Source of the DNA: VBAS01 sp964581455
GTDB taxonomy: Bacteria > Bacteroidota > Bacteroidia > Chitinophagales > Chitinophagaceae
DNA length: 52,096 nt
NCBI GenBank assembly: GCA_964581455.1
Contig: CAZOOT010000008.1
Location: 1-52,096, forward strand
Reading direction: 5' to 3'
Below, piece after piece: positions 1 to 8,632 of the stretch. Under the pieces are notes generated by a model. The model saw nothing but the letters and a program-made list of their open reading frames with translations. It was not told the DNA's origin and made no database searches. Numbering within the stretch: position 1 is the first letter of the stretch; every line of letters starts with the position of its first letter. The translations under genes and the position numbers were made by a program.

Positions 1-115
1 ATGAATTTATTGCTAAGTCCAAGTCTTCTATTTTACTTTTTAAAATATTGCCTTTAGATGATTGAACTTTACAATCATCTAACAATTGAAGTTTATATTT
101 TTTAAAGCTAATCAT
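1..115 (-). CDS. Hypothetical protein, 5' part only (runs off left edge)
   Basis: This is an open frame read by eye, with an ATG start and 38 codons without a stop up to the window edge. The visible N-terminus is lysine-rich and begins MISFKKYKLQLLDDCKVQSS. Its start lies inside the end of the preceding minus-strand gene: the sequence ATGATTAG holds both the start of this gene and the TAG stop of the upstream one, an 8-base overlap typical of translational coupling. The stretch is very AT-rich, like its partner. No family can be assigned from 38 residues, and the function is unknown. The overlap makes a chance frame less likely, but the call depends on sequence outside the window. Confidence 0.55.
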   Translation of the reverse strand, partial: MISFKKYKLQLLDDCKVQSSKGNILKSKIEDLDLAINS

Positions 116-755
116 TAAATGTTTCTTGCCACAATTCGTCTACTAAATCATCATTACCAATCAGGCTAAATCTTGATGGATGTATAAACATATAGAAAAG
201 GTGATTTAATATTCTCATTCGAAATGCACTACCGTTTTTATTAGGTACTTTTTTTAGTTCTTTAAAATCATCAATTGAAACAATTTTTTTTAGTGTTTTA
301 TAATTTTCAAGTCCAAGAGATAAAACCCATGGGGGATTTATATATTTTAAATAATCATGAAAAATTGGAAAGCATAAATGATAAGCTTCAGAATTTAATA
401 AGTTTGATTTTGGTGTACGAAACATACATAAATTACTATAGTTAAAATCAAGCTTTTCTAAATTTAATTCTAAATATTTTTCCAAATACTTTCTTGAACG
501 ATTAATAAAATGGTATTGCTTAATATCTGAACCATCTGGCATGGTTTTACTTGGATAATAATTCTCTTCATTTCTATCAACTCCCCAATTAATCCCTAAA
601 ATAATTCCTTTTCCAGGTTGTATTGGTGTAGCACAAAGAGCATACTTCCATTTTCTGTATTTTTCATCCTTATCTTTACTCCATTCAGCAAATACTATTC
701 CGCATCTCTCAATTAATTCTTTGTATTTTTCTTCAGGGGTTAAGTTATTTATCAT
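108..755 (-). CDS. Uracil-DNA glycosylase superfamily-like protein (tentative)
   Basis: A 215-residue protein without signal peptide or membrane segment. I do not recognise it outright, but its pattern resembles the uracil-DNA glycosylase fold: a GINWG segment at residues 54-58, close to the GINPG/GMNPG motif of the MUG/TDG and SMUG families; a strand with an Asn and Arg-Pro-like run (NLCMFRTPKSN) in mid-protein; a hydrophobic strand plus LG (WVLSLGLENYKTL); and a late HPS motif at 192-194 where these enzymes carry HPS. If correct, it would bind or repair damaged or modified DNA. The gene is very AT-rich: 43 G/C among bases 181-360 by hand count. It overlaps the start of the next gene by 8 bases. 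Composition and position suggest an accessory, possibly acquired, pair. The fold assignment is inference only. Confidence 0.6.
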   Translation of the reverse strand: MINNLTPEEKYKELIERCGIVFAEWSKDKDEKYRKWKYALCATPIQPGKGIILGINWGVDRNEENYYPSKTMPDGSDIKQYHFINRSRKYLEKYLELNLEKLDFNYSNLCMFRTPKSNLLNSEAYHLCFPIFHDYLKYINPPWVLSLGLENYKTLKKIVSIDDFKELKKVPNKNGSAFRMRILNHLFYMFIHPSRFSLIGNDDLVDELWQETFND

Positions 756-802
756 TGAAAAGGTTTGTATACCGAAATTATATAATGAAACCTAAACTGC
801 CT

Positions 803-810
803 TAAATTTG
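803..810 (+). promoter_or_regulatory. Possible -7 promoter box of korA
   Basis: TAAATTTG fits the Bacteroidota -7 consensus TAnnTTTG and lies 20 bases before the korA start codon. No convincing TTG/TTTG -33 box is seen at the usual distance, so this is a half-supported promoter. Confidence 0.35.
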
Positions 811-829
811 CAACACAAATTTTTAAAGA

Positions 830-2674
830 ATGACCCGTAAACAGGAAACGCTTTCAGATGTTGTGATCAAATTTGCCGGTGATAGTGGCGATGGTATGCA
901 GTTAACAGGATCTCAATTCACAAACAATACAGCTTTATTAGGAATTGACCTTGCAACTTTTCCGGATTTTCCGGCAGAGATACGAGCTCCGCAGGGAACC
1001 TTACCTGGCGTAAGTGGTTATCAGCTTCGGTTTTCCAGCGATTCAATTTTTACTCCCGGCGATCTTTGTGATGTACTTGTGGCAATGAATGCTGCTGCCT
1101 TGAAAACAAATCTGAAACAACTGAAAAAAGGAGGCAGAATCATTGCAAATACTGACGGATTTGATTCAAAAAATCTCCGGCTTGCAAATTATATGGAAGG
1201 TGTAAATCCCCTTGAAGACGGAAGCCTGGATAATTATGAATTGATCAAGATGGATGTAACCAAGATGACCAGGGAATCCTTATCAGATTTTACAATGGGT
1301 ATGAAAGAAAAGGACAGAGCCAAGAATATGTTTGTGCTTGGTTTTCTGTACTGGATGTATAACAGGAGCATGGATAATACGGTGAATTTTCTGAAAGAAA
1401 AGTTTGGAAAAAAAGATGATATCCTGAATAGTAATCTGAAAGTATTGCAGGCAGGATATAATTATGGCGATACCACTGAAACATTTACCACTACTTATAC
1501 AGTAGAAAAAGCAAAAATGGAACCGGGAGAGTATCGCTCCATTATGGGTAACCAGGCTGTATCTTTTGGATTGATTGCAGCATCACAGAAAAGTGGATTG
1601 CCTTTATATCTGGGTTCTTACCCAATTACACCTGCTTCAGATATTTTACATGACCTGGCCAGGTATAAAAATTTTGGCGTAAAAACTTTCCAGGCTGAAG
1701 ATGAAATAGCAGCTATTACTTCGGCTATTGGCGCAGCTTATGGAGGAAGTCTTGCTGTAACAACTTCCAGCGGTCCGGGAATAGCTTTAAAAGCAGAAGG
1801 AATGGGATTGGCAGTAATGTTGGAAATTCCGCTGATCATTATCAATATTCAAAGAGGCGGCCCTTCTACAGGATTACCCACAAAAACCGAACAATCAGAT
1901 TTGATGCAGGCATATTATGGAAGAAATGGAGAGTGTCCGATGCCTATAATATCTGCCAGCACTCCGGGAGATTGTTTTGATGCGGTGTATGAAGCTGCAA
2001 GAGTTTCGGTGCAACATATGACACCAGTAATTTTTTTAAGCGATGGCTATATTGCCAACGGAGCTGAACCATGGCGTTTCCCCAAAAGTGAAGACCTGCC
2101 CCCGATTGAAGTGAAATTTAAAAAAGGATTGGATGAAGATGAGGAAAAATTTAAGCCTTATAAAAGAGACGAAAAACTTGTTCGTCCATGGGCCATTCCG
2201 GGTACTCCGGGACTTGAACACAGAATTGGCGGACTTGAGAAAGAAGATATAACGGGAAATGTAAGTTATGATCCCGACAATCACCAGCACATGGTGAATA
2301 CCAGGCAGGCCAAAGTAGACAGGATCGCAGATTATATTCCTTTACAAAAGCTTGATAATGGACCTGAAAAAGGAAAAGTGCTGGTGCTTGGTTGGGGATC
2401 AACTTATGGAGCGATCAAAAGTGCAGTAATTGAATTATTGGCCGAAGGTAAATCTATAGCTCATGCACATTTGCGTTATATCAGGCCATTCCCAAAAAAC
2501 CTTGGCGATATATTAAAAAACTATAAAACAGTAGTCATTCCTGAGATCAATAATGGTCAATTGATAAAAATTATACGGGATCAGTATTTTGTAGATGCAA
2601 AGGGGTACAATAAGATTATGGGTGTACCTATTACAAAAACAGAACTGACAGAAGAACTGAGAAAGTATTTTTAA
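830..2674 (+). CDS. korA: 2-oxoacid:ferredoxin oxidoreductase, fused gamma-alpha subunit (KorA type)
   Basis: A 614-residue subunit of a 2-oxoacid:acceptor oxidoreductase, which decarboxylates 2-oxoglutarate or a related 2-oxoacid to acyl-CoA and reduces ferredoxin. The N-terminal gamma domain carries FAGDSGDGMQLTG near residues 16-28. The alpha (pyrimidine-binding) domain starts about residue 235 and carries GSYPITPAS near 263-271 and QRGGPSTGLPTKTEQSDL around 340-358. The C-terminal domain ends in a KTELTEELRKYF-type tail. The length and domain order fit the fused KorA form. The beta subunit, which binds thiamine diphosphate and the iron-sulfur cluster, normally lies just downstream in this group. 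Here the next gene is unrelated and convergent after 15 bases, so the partner must be elsewhere. Which 2-oxoacid is used cannot be read from the sequence. Confidence 0.92.
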   Translation: MTRKQETLSDVVIKFAGDSGDGMQLTGSQFTNNTALLGIDLATFPDFPAEIRAPQGTLPGVSGYQLRFSSDSIFTPGDLCDVLVAMNAAALKTNLKQLKKGGRIIANTDGFDSKNLRLANYMEGVNPLEDGSLDNYELIKMDVTKMTRESLSDFTMGMKEKDRAKNMFVLGFLYWMYNRSMDNTVNFLKEKFGKKDDILNSNLKVLQAGYNYGDTTETFTTTYTVEKAKMEPGEYRSIMGNQAVSFGLIAASQKSGLPLYLGSYPITPASDILHDLARYKNFGVKTFQAEDEIAAITSAIGAAYGGSLAVTTSSGPGIALKAEGMGLAVMLEIPLIIINIQRGGPSTGLPTKTEQSDLMQAYYGRNGECPMPIISASTPGDCFDAVYEAARVSVQHMTPVIFLSDGYIANGAEPWRFPKSEDLPPIEVKFKKGLDEDEEKFKPYKRDEKLVRPWAIPGTPGLEHRIGGLEKEDITGNVSYDPDNHQHMVNTRQAKVDRIADYIPLQKLDNGPEKGKVLVLGWGSTYGAIKSAVIELLAEGKSIAHAHLRYIRPFPKNLGDILKNYKTVVIPEINNGQLIKIIRDQYFVDAKGYNKIMGVPITKTELTEELRKYF

Positions 2675-2689
2675 AATTCTTTTATTTTT

Positions 2690-3976
2690 TTATCCCTGCG
2701 TATATATTTCAGTTGCATCCGGTGCCAGGAATGCAACAACAAATGCAATCATTGACAATATCAACCCATACATAAATATATTATAGGCAAGACGCAGGTA
2801 TTTGTATTTTTTTGCCAAAACAATTCCAAGAAAATAAGTGTCTTTGATCATGCTGCTGTACAGGTAATTTTTATCTGCCAGTAATTCAAACATTGCCCAG
2901 TCATAGTCCGGCAACCCCATTCTGTGAAAATTTCCAAAAAATAAAAGATTAGTTTTTTTAGCAGCTATATCTTCTTTAGTAAATGTGCCTGAAGTGATAT
3001 TTGGCCTGGTGGCAAGAATGCTGAATACGATAGCCAGTAAGCAAACAACAGTCAGAATAAAAACGGGTGCCTGCAGATTTGTATCTGTCAGCAGGTCTCT
3101 GAATATTGTACCGATACCTATTGTTAATATAATTGAATTGACTGATATAAGAATATTGGCTTTGGAATCTGCCATTTGACTCAGGTTATTCTGACTTTGC
3201 GCTACTATTCTGAATACAGTTGATATAGCCCGTTCCGATTGTGATTCTTTTTCTTTTTTCTTTTTCTTTTCTTCTGCCTGTTTTAATTCTTCTTCCAGCA
3301 AACCCTTATTTTTTCCTTTATTCTTGTGTTTAGTTTTTTCTGCCTGGTCCTTTTTCTTATTATCTTTTTCTGCTCCATTCATTTTGCTTTTCAATTCTGT
3401 TAAATAAACTTCTTTCAGTGGTTGCAGGTTTTGATTGGCATAAGAAGTAAAATATTTATGCTTTTCAAGAAAATCAATATTCATCTTCCTCCATTCTTTT
3501 TTTGAAATACTCATTCCCCCAAATCCATTTAGCTCTTCAAGCAGTAATCGTTTTTTTTCTTTATAGTCAGCGGTTCCCAGATGAAAAAGATCAGCATCAC
3601 AGATGATCTGTTCAATCAGGTGTGCGGGATTTTGCGGCATCCTTGTTGCATTAATACAGTCAATGATCTTCTCTGTAATCTCGTGTCCGATATTATGAGT
3701 TGCCAAAAAATCTTTTACAATCTGGATACTTAAATTTTCATGATCCTGTGCCTGCCCGCCACTGTATCCGGTATCATGAAACCAGGCGGCCATTGCCAAT
3801 ACAAATCTGTCATCGTCATTCAACTGATAATGGATAGCCATTTTTTCACAAGCTGCCACTACTTCTTGTGTGTGTTGTAGTGTATGAAATCTTATGCTTT
3901 TATTAATTTTATTCAAAAAAAGATCAGAAACATAGGTTTGTGCTTCCAATAATAGCTGAAATTGCTTTTCGGTCAT
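2690..3976 (-). CDS. HD-domain phosphohydrolase fused to Pycsar-effector-like transmembrane domain
   Basis: A 428-residue protein with two modules. Residues about 30-195 form an HD metal-dependent phosphohydrolase domain: H35, the H67-D68 doublet in WFHDTGYSGG, and D127/D129 in CDADLFHLG. A strongly charged Lys/Glu linker follows (about 195-245). The C-terminal part resembles the family named Pycsar effector protein: a conserved SQMADSKANILISVNS segment running into one membrane helix, a second helix (VFILTVVCLLAIVFSIL), a cytosolic stretch with FFGNFHRMGLPDYDW, and a last membrane helix near the C-terminus. In Pycsar defence, such domains damage the membrane when they sense cyclic UMP or CMP. 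No cyclase gene is adjacent. I chose ATG 3976; a longer frame begins at TTG 4009. It is divergent from the next lipoprotein gene, 43 bases apart. Confidence 0.8.
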   Translation of the reverse strand: MTEKQFQLLLEAQTYVSDLFLNKINKSIRFHTLQHTQEVVAACEKMAIHYQLNDDDRFVLAMAAWFHDTGYSGGQAQDHENLSIQIVKDFLATHNIGHEITEKIIDCINATRMPQNPAHLIEQIICDADLFHLGTADYKEKKRLLLEELNGFGGMSISKKEWRKMNIDFLEKHKYFTSYANQNLQPLKEVYLTELKSKMNGAEKDNKKKDQAEKTKHKNKGKNKGLLEEELKQAEEKKKKKEKESQSERAISTVFRIVAQSQNNLSQMADSKANILISVNSIILTIGIGTIFRDLLTDTNLQAPVFILTVVCLLAIVFSILATRPNITSGTFTKEDIAAKKTNLLFFGNFHRMGLPDYDWAMFELLADKNYLYSSMIKDTYFLGIVLAKKYKYLRLAYNIFMYGLILSMIAFVVAFLAPDATEIYTQG

Positions 3977-4019
3977 GTTATAAAGATAACTTTTGATAAA
4001 TTTAAACAAAATAAGCAGA

Positions 4020-4877
4020 ATGAAATTTTTAAAATTTTTCCGTAACCTGTTCTTTGGAGGTTTTACCCTATTGGTTGCGTTGGCAGGATGTAAACAAAAG
4101 GTAAAGATGCTGAAATCGCCCCCACATTACAATTTTTCAGAGGTGTTTACTCATAAACTGGATTTGAAGATCAGAGAGATTTCAGGTATAGTCTGGAGTA
4201 AAGAAAAGGGAGAATTCATTGCGCACCAGGACGAATCGGGAAAATTATTTTTTCTTGATAAGGAAACAAAAAACATCAAAACCGAGGTCAGTTTCGGTGG
4301 AAAAGGTGATTACGAAGACCTGACATTGGTAAATGGAATAATATATGTTTTGAAAAGCAATGGAACCATTACAAAAGTATTACAGGATAGTACCGGTAAA
4401 ACATACGGAATTGAGATTGGGAAACTGGCTCTGAGTGGTACCAATGATTTCGAATCCATGTATTATGATGATATACGAAAGGCATTAATAGTTATTTGCA
4501 AGAATTGTGCAATGGATGATAAAAGTACAGTAAGTGCTTTTGCTTTTTACCCGGACTCAACAGGGTTTGATGAGCACCCAGTTTTTAAAATCAGGGCAGA
4601 TGAAGTGATGAGCCTGTCACCTCAGAAAACTTCAAAATTACAGCCTTCAGCAGCCGGAATTCATCCGGTACTGAATAAACTATTCATCATTTCTTCAGCC
4701 AGCAATCAATTATTAATTGCTGACAGGGATGGTAACCCGGAATCAGTTTTTTATTTATCAAAAAAACTTTTTCCTCAACCGGAAGGCATTACCTTTAAGA
4801 ATAACGGAGATATGTATATCTCCAATGAAGGCATCGCTTCAAAAGCAACACTTCTTAGATTTACCTATAAACCATAA
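4020..4877 (+). CDS. Lipoprotein with SdiA-regulated-type beta-propeller
   Basis: A 285-residue lipoprotein. The signal peptide ends in the lipobox LVALAGC with the lipidated cysteine at residue 24, which supports ATG 4020 over an in-frame TTG at 3993. The mature part has repeated strand segments (ISGIVWSKEKGEFIAHQDES, YEDLTLVNGIIYVLKSNGTI, AAGIHPVLNKLFIISSASNQ, PEGITFKNNGDMYISNEG), which resemble the SdiA-regulated / esterase-like beta-propeller family. The role is unknown; it probably sits on the periplasmic face of an outer or inner membrane. Only 9 bases separate it from the phosphoesterase-Omp85 gene downstream, so the two are probably co-transcribed and may act together at the envelope. 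Confidence 0.8.
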   Translation: MKFLKFFRNLFFGGFTLLVALAGCKQKVKMLKSPPHYNFSEVFTHKLDLKIREISGIVWSKEKGEFIAHQDESGKLFFLDKETKNIKTEVSFGGKGDYEDLTLVNGIIYVLKSNGTITKVLQDSTGKTYGIEIGKLALSGTNDFESMYYDDIRKALIVICKNCAMDDKSTVSAFAFYPDSTGFDEHPVFKIRADEVMSLSPQKTSKLQPSAAGIHPVLNKLFIISSASNQLLIADRDGNPESVFYLSKKLFPQPEGITFKNNGDMYISNEGIASKATLLRFTYKP

Positions 4878-4886
4878 CTATATTTT

Positions 4887-7800
4887 ATGTGTAGGTCAAA
4901 ATATTTCTTCCCATTTTTTTTGCTTTTATCTATTTATAGTATTGCCCAGCAGGATACTATCGTTACCCGGATACTCCTGATCGGGGATGCCGGCAAATTA
5001 ACAAATGAAAAAATAGCAGGCATAGAAAAAGCCAGGTCTTTATTCAATATTAATGACGGGAAAACAAGTGTCATTTTTTTGGGTGATAATATTTATGAAA
5101 ATGGATTACCTGATCTTTCAGCTAAAAACTATGCTGAAAAAAGAAAAGTTATTGATGAACAGATTGGCCTTGTAAAAGGTACAAATGCCAATGCCTGGTT
5201 TGTGATGGGTAATCATGATTGGAATGAAGGAAAAGATGGTGGTTTTGAACAGGTAAGAAACCAACAGCAATACATAGAGTCTCTACAGCTTTCTAATGTA
5301 GAAGTAATGCCAAAAAACGGATGTCCGGGCCCTTTGGAAGTGATGATGAATGACAAAGTGGTACTTGTATTCATGGATAGCCAGTGGTGGCTTCACCAGG
5401 CAGAAAAACCGGGCATTTCATCAAATTGTGAAAGTCAGACTCAGGAAGAGGTGATCAATACACTAAAAGAGATTATTTCTGTTCATGATGATAAGCTTTT
5501 AATAGTTGCCATGCACCATCCGTTTTATACACATGGCCCGCATGGTGGATATTATACTCTAAAACAACATCTGTTTCCATTTACTGACGTACTGCCAGGT
5601 TTCTTTCTTCCTATGCCGGTTATCGGATCAGTCTATCCAATCACAAGAGGATTATTTGGAACACCACAGGATATACATCATCCAAGCTACAGAACATTAA
5701 TTCACGAAGTGGAGGAAGTATTAAAATCGCACCCAAATGTTATTCATGTTTCGGGGCATGAACACAGCCTTCAATTTTTGCAAAAAGACAGTATAAGTTA
5801 TATAGTAAGTGGATCCGGTGCAAAAACCACTCGTATTAAAAAAGGAAAACATTCTTTATTCGCTGCAAGGGAAAAAGGATTTGCTGCTATAGAAATAACC
5901 CAACGCGGAAAAGTGACGGTAAATTATTTTGGAGAAACAAGCGAAAACCGGGACAAACCACTTTATGCTGCCAGCATAAAATCAATTGAACCTAAAGTTG
6001 CGAAAGAAACTTCCGCAGTAAATGCAACAACCACATTTCCGGATTCTGCAGCTACATCCGGATCAGATAAGTTCTCGGCTGGTGCATTAAAAAAACTGAT
6101 GATTGGAAAAAATTACAGAAATGAATGGCGGGAATCTGTAAAAGCTCCTGTATTTGATATTGACAAAGAACAAGGTGGTTTAAAAACAATAAAAAAAGGT
6201 GGCGGACATCAGACAAAATCATTAAGGCTGGAAGATAAAAATGGTAAAGAATGGGTTTTAAGGGGCATAGAGAAAACAGTAACTGATGCTGCATTGCCAC
6301 CAGATCTGAGAGGAACTTTTGTAAAAGATATAGTTCAGGATGGAGTTTCTGCTTCATATCCCTATGCTGCTTTATCAGTTCCCGTTCTTGCAGAAGCTGC
6401 AGGTGTTATTCATGCAAAACCCAAATTGTTTTATATTCCTGATGACCCCCGCTTTGAAAGGCATCGTATAGATTTTGCTAACTCATTATGCATTCTTGAA
6501 GAAAGAGAGCCGGGCGGATTTAAAAAAACAATCAATACACTGGAACTGGCAGATAAATTAAAGGATGACAATGATAACCGGGTGGACCAGCATTTATTTT
6601 TAAAAGCCAGGCTGCTGGATATGTTTATTATGGATTTTGACAGGCACGAAGATCAGTGGCGCTGGGGAGTGGACGATAAAGGGAAAGGCAACAGGTATGT
6701 GGCTTTACCCAGAGACCGTGACCAGGCCTTCTTTATTAATGAAGGAATAGTCTCCTGGGCAGCAAGTTGGCCATGGGTTTCACCACAGGTACAGGGTTTC
6801 AGAAGCAAAGCAAGAAATATCAAAGTATATAATTTTAATGCCAGAAACCTGGACCGTGCCTACCTGAATGAACTGGATGAAGCGGATTGGAAAAAAGGAA
6901 CAGATGCCATGATGAATGCAATGACAGATGAGATTATTGAAAAAGCAGTGGCACAACAACCTGAAGAAATTAAAAAATATGCAGCTGCCGGTATTATCAA
7001 TAAACTCAAGAAAAGGAGAAATTATTATTCATCAGAAATGATGGAGTATTACAGGTTCATTTCAAAAATTGTAAACATTACCGGCAGTGATAAAAAAGAA
7101 TTATTTGATGTGCTTAGAGATGAAGATGGTACTGTAACTGTCAAAGTTTATAAAATCAACAATGAGGGAGAAATTTCGACAAAGCTGTATGAAAGAAAAT
7201 TTGATCCTTCTGTAACCAAAGAACTGCGGATATATGGCATGGGCAGTGATGATAAGTTTAAAATTCATGGAAACGGTAACAAGATTAAGCTGAGGATCAT
7301 TGGGGGAAAAGGTGAAGATGAATTTGAAAATACTTCAGGCGGCGGGAAAACATTTGCATACGATCTTGATAACAATAAAAATGTTTTTACCGGAAACTTC
7401 AAAATGAAACTTTCAGAGAATCCTGAAGTGAATAGTTATGAGCAAAAATATTATAAATACAATTTGTGGATCCCGTTTCTTTCTTTTGCATTTAACCGTG
7501 ATGATGGATTATACCTGGGTGCATCCATAAAGCATATTGCACATAGTTTCCGTAAGGAACCATTTGCCTATAGTCATCAGCTTGCTGTGAATCATTCACT
7601 GGCAACAAATGCTTTTAACTTCCGTTATAATAGTGAGTTTACAAAAGCCATCGGTGCAATGGATCTTGTGCTGAATGCAGATATCAAAGCACCTAATAAT
7701 GTTTCTAATTTTTTTGGATTTGGAAATGAATCCAGGAATTTAATAGATTCCAAGCCTGGTAAAATTGATTATTACAGAACCAGGTATACACAAGGGGATG

Positions 7801-8522
7801 TTTCAATGTTGTTGAGAAAAGCAGGAAAGTCAATCTCAATTTCTTTCGGACCCGAATACCAGTTCTTTGGATTGGATACCACTGATAACAAAGGAAGGAT
7901 AATTGTAAACCCAGTTGAAAGCGGCTTATCCGTCACAAAAGTTTCTCAGAACAAATCATGGCTGGGAGGGCAGTTGAATATTGGCATTGATACAAGAAAC
8001 AGTTCTGCATTGCCAACAAGGGGTATTAACTGGCAAACTTCATTTAAAGTTTTAAATGGATTAAAAAACACAACAGGAAGTGTAACGCAGTTAAGCAGCG
8101 ACATGTCATTATACATGAGCTTTTCCAGGAATCCAAAAGTTGTATTAGCTACCCGTTTTGGCGGTGGTATAAACTTTGGAAATAATTTTGAATTTTTCCA
8201 GGCACAATATCTTGGTGGTACATTAAATCTCAGGGGGTTCAGGAAATATCGGTTTGCCGGAAATTCGATGGCATACAACAACACTGACCTTCGTATAAAA
8301 ATTGCTGATTTCAGAACCTATCTTTTCCCGGGTTCAATCGGATTGTTGTTTTTCCATGATATCGGCAGGGTATGGGTAGATAATGACAATTCAGAAAAAT
8401 GGCATACTGGTTATGGTGGCGGAATTTATATTTCACCAATGCGGCGTACCGTTATTGCCATCAGCATTGCAAAATCAAATGAGGAAACTTTACCCGTAAT
8501 TAGTTTTGGATTTCAGTTTTGA
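4887..8522 (+). CDS. Phosphoesterase / kinase-like / Omp85-type barrel three-part outer-membrane protein
   Basis: A 1211-residue exported protein with signal peptide (about 1-20). Residues 25-345 are a calcineurin-like metallophosphoesterase: GDAG 33-36, GDN 66-68, GNHD 108-111, MHHP near 208, and GHEH 290-293, a full metal-ligand set. Residues about 400-700 are shared with the next gene and look like an atypical kinase: a glycine-rich strand pair (KKGGGHQTKSL then WVLRGIEK), DFDRHEDQW at 583-591 as candidate catalytic loop, and PRDRDQAFF at 608-616 as candidate metal loop. A GGKGEDEF stretch near 810 resembles an RTX nonapeptide. The C-terminal half is a beta-barrel with the Omp85-like loop motif LNLRGFRKYRF and a final strand ending in Phe. 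No POTRA repeats are seen. The phosphoesterase and barrel calls are firm; the kinase call is inference. Confidence 0.82.
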   Translation: MCRSKYFFPFFLLLSIYSIAQQDTIVTRILLIGDAGKLTNEKIAGIEKARSLFNINDGKTSVIFLGDNIYENGLPDLSAKNYAEKRKVIDEQIGLVKGTNANAWFVMGNHDWNEGKDGGFEQVRNQQQYIESLQLSNVEVMPKNGCPGPLEVMMNDKVVLVFMDSQWWLHQAEKPGISSNCESQTQEEVINTLKEIISVHDDKLLIVAMHHPFYTHGPHGGYYTLKQHLFPFTDVLPGFFLPMPVIGSVYPITRGLFGTPQDIHHPSYRTLIHEVEEVLKSHPNVIHVSGHEHSLQFLQKDSISYIVSGSGAKTTRIKKGKHSLFAAREKGFAAIEITQRGKVTVNYFGETSENRDKPLYAASIKSIEPKVAKETSAVNATTTFPDSAATSGSDKFSAGALKKLMIGKNYRNEWRESVKAPVFDIDKEQGGLKTIKKGGGHQTKSLRLEDKNGKEWVLRGIEKTVTDAALPPDLRGTFVKDIVQDGVSASYPYAALSVPVLAEAAGVIHAKPKLFYIPDDPRFERHRIDFANSLCILEEREPGGFKKTINTLELADKLKDDNDNRVDQHLFLKARLLDMFIMDFDRHEDQWRWGVDDKGKGNRYVALPRDRDQAFFINEGIVSWAASWPWVSPQVQGFRSKARNIKVYNFNARNLDRAYLNELDEADWKKGTDAMMNAMTDEIIEKAVAQQPEEIKKYAAAGIINKLKKRRNYYSSEMMEYYRFISKIVNITGSDKKELFDVLRDEDGTVTVKVYKINNEGEISTKLYERKFDPSVTKELRIYGMGSDDKFKIHGNGNKIKLRIIGGKGEDEFENTSGGGKTFAYDLDNNKNVFTGNFKMKLSENPEVNSYEQKYYKYNLWIPFLSFAFNRDDGLYLGASIKHIAHSFRKEPFAYSHQLAVNHSLATNAFNFRYNSEFTKAIGAMDLVLNADIKAPNNVSNFFGFGNESRNLIDSKPGKIDYYRTRYTQGDVSMLLRKAGKSISISFGPEYQFFGLDTTDNKGRIIVNPVESGLSVTKVSQNKSWLGGQLNIGIDTRNSSALPTRGINWQTSFKVLNGLKNTTGSVTQLSSDMSLYMSFSRNPKVVLATRFGGGINFGNNFEFFQAQYLGGTLNLRGFRKYRFAGNSMAYNNTDLRIKIADFRTYLFPGSIGLLFFHDIGRVWVDNDNSEKWHTGYGGGIYISPMRRTVIAISIAKSNEETLPVISFGFQF

Positions 8523-8632
8523 TAAATTTCAATAATGTACATACTGTAGTTTATGGAGTTATCTTTTATAAACTTAAAAAAACATTGTACATTTAAAATA
8601 CTTTTATTCAAACCATTATCTAAATCATTATT

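Noticed and set aside
3240..3400. Low-complexity Lys/Glu-coding stretch that could look like a repeat tract
   Set aside because: It encodes the charged linker of the HD-PycTM protein in frame; no repeated unit longer than a few codons.
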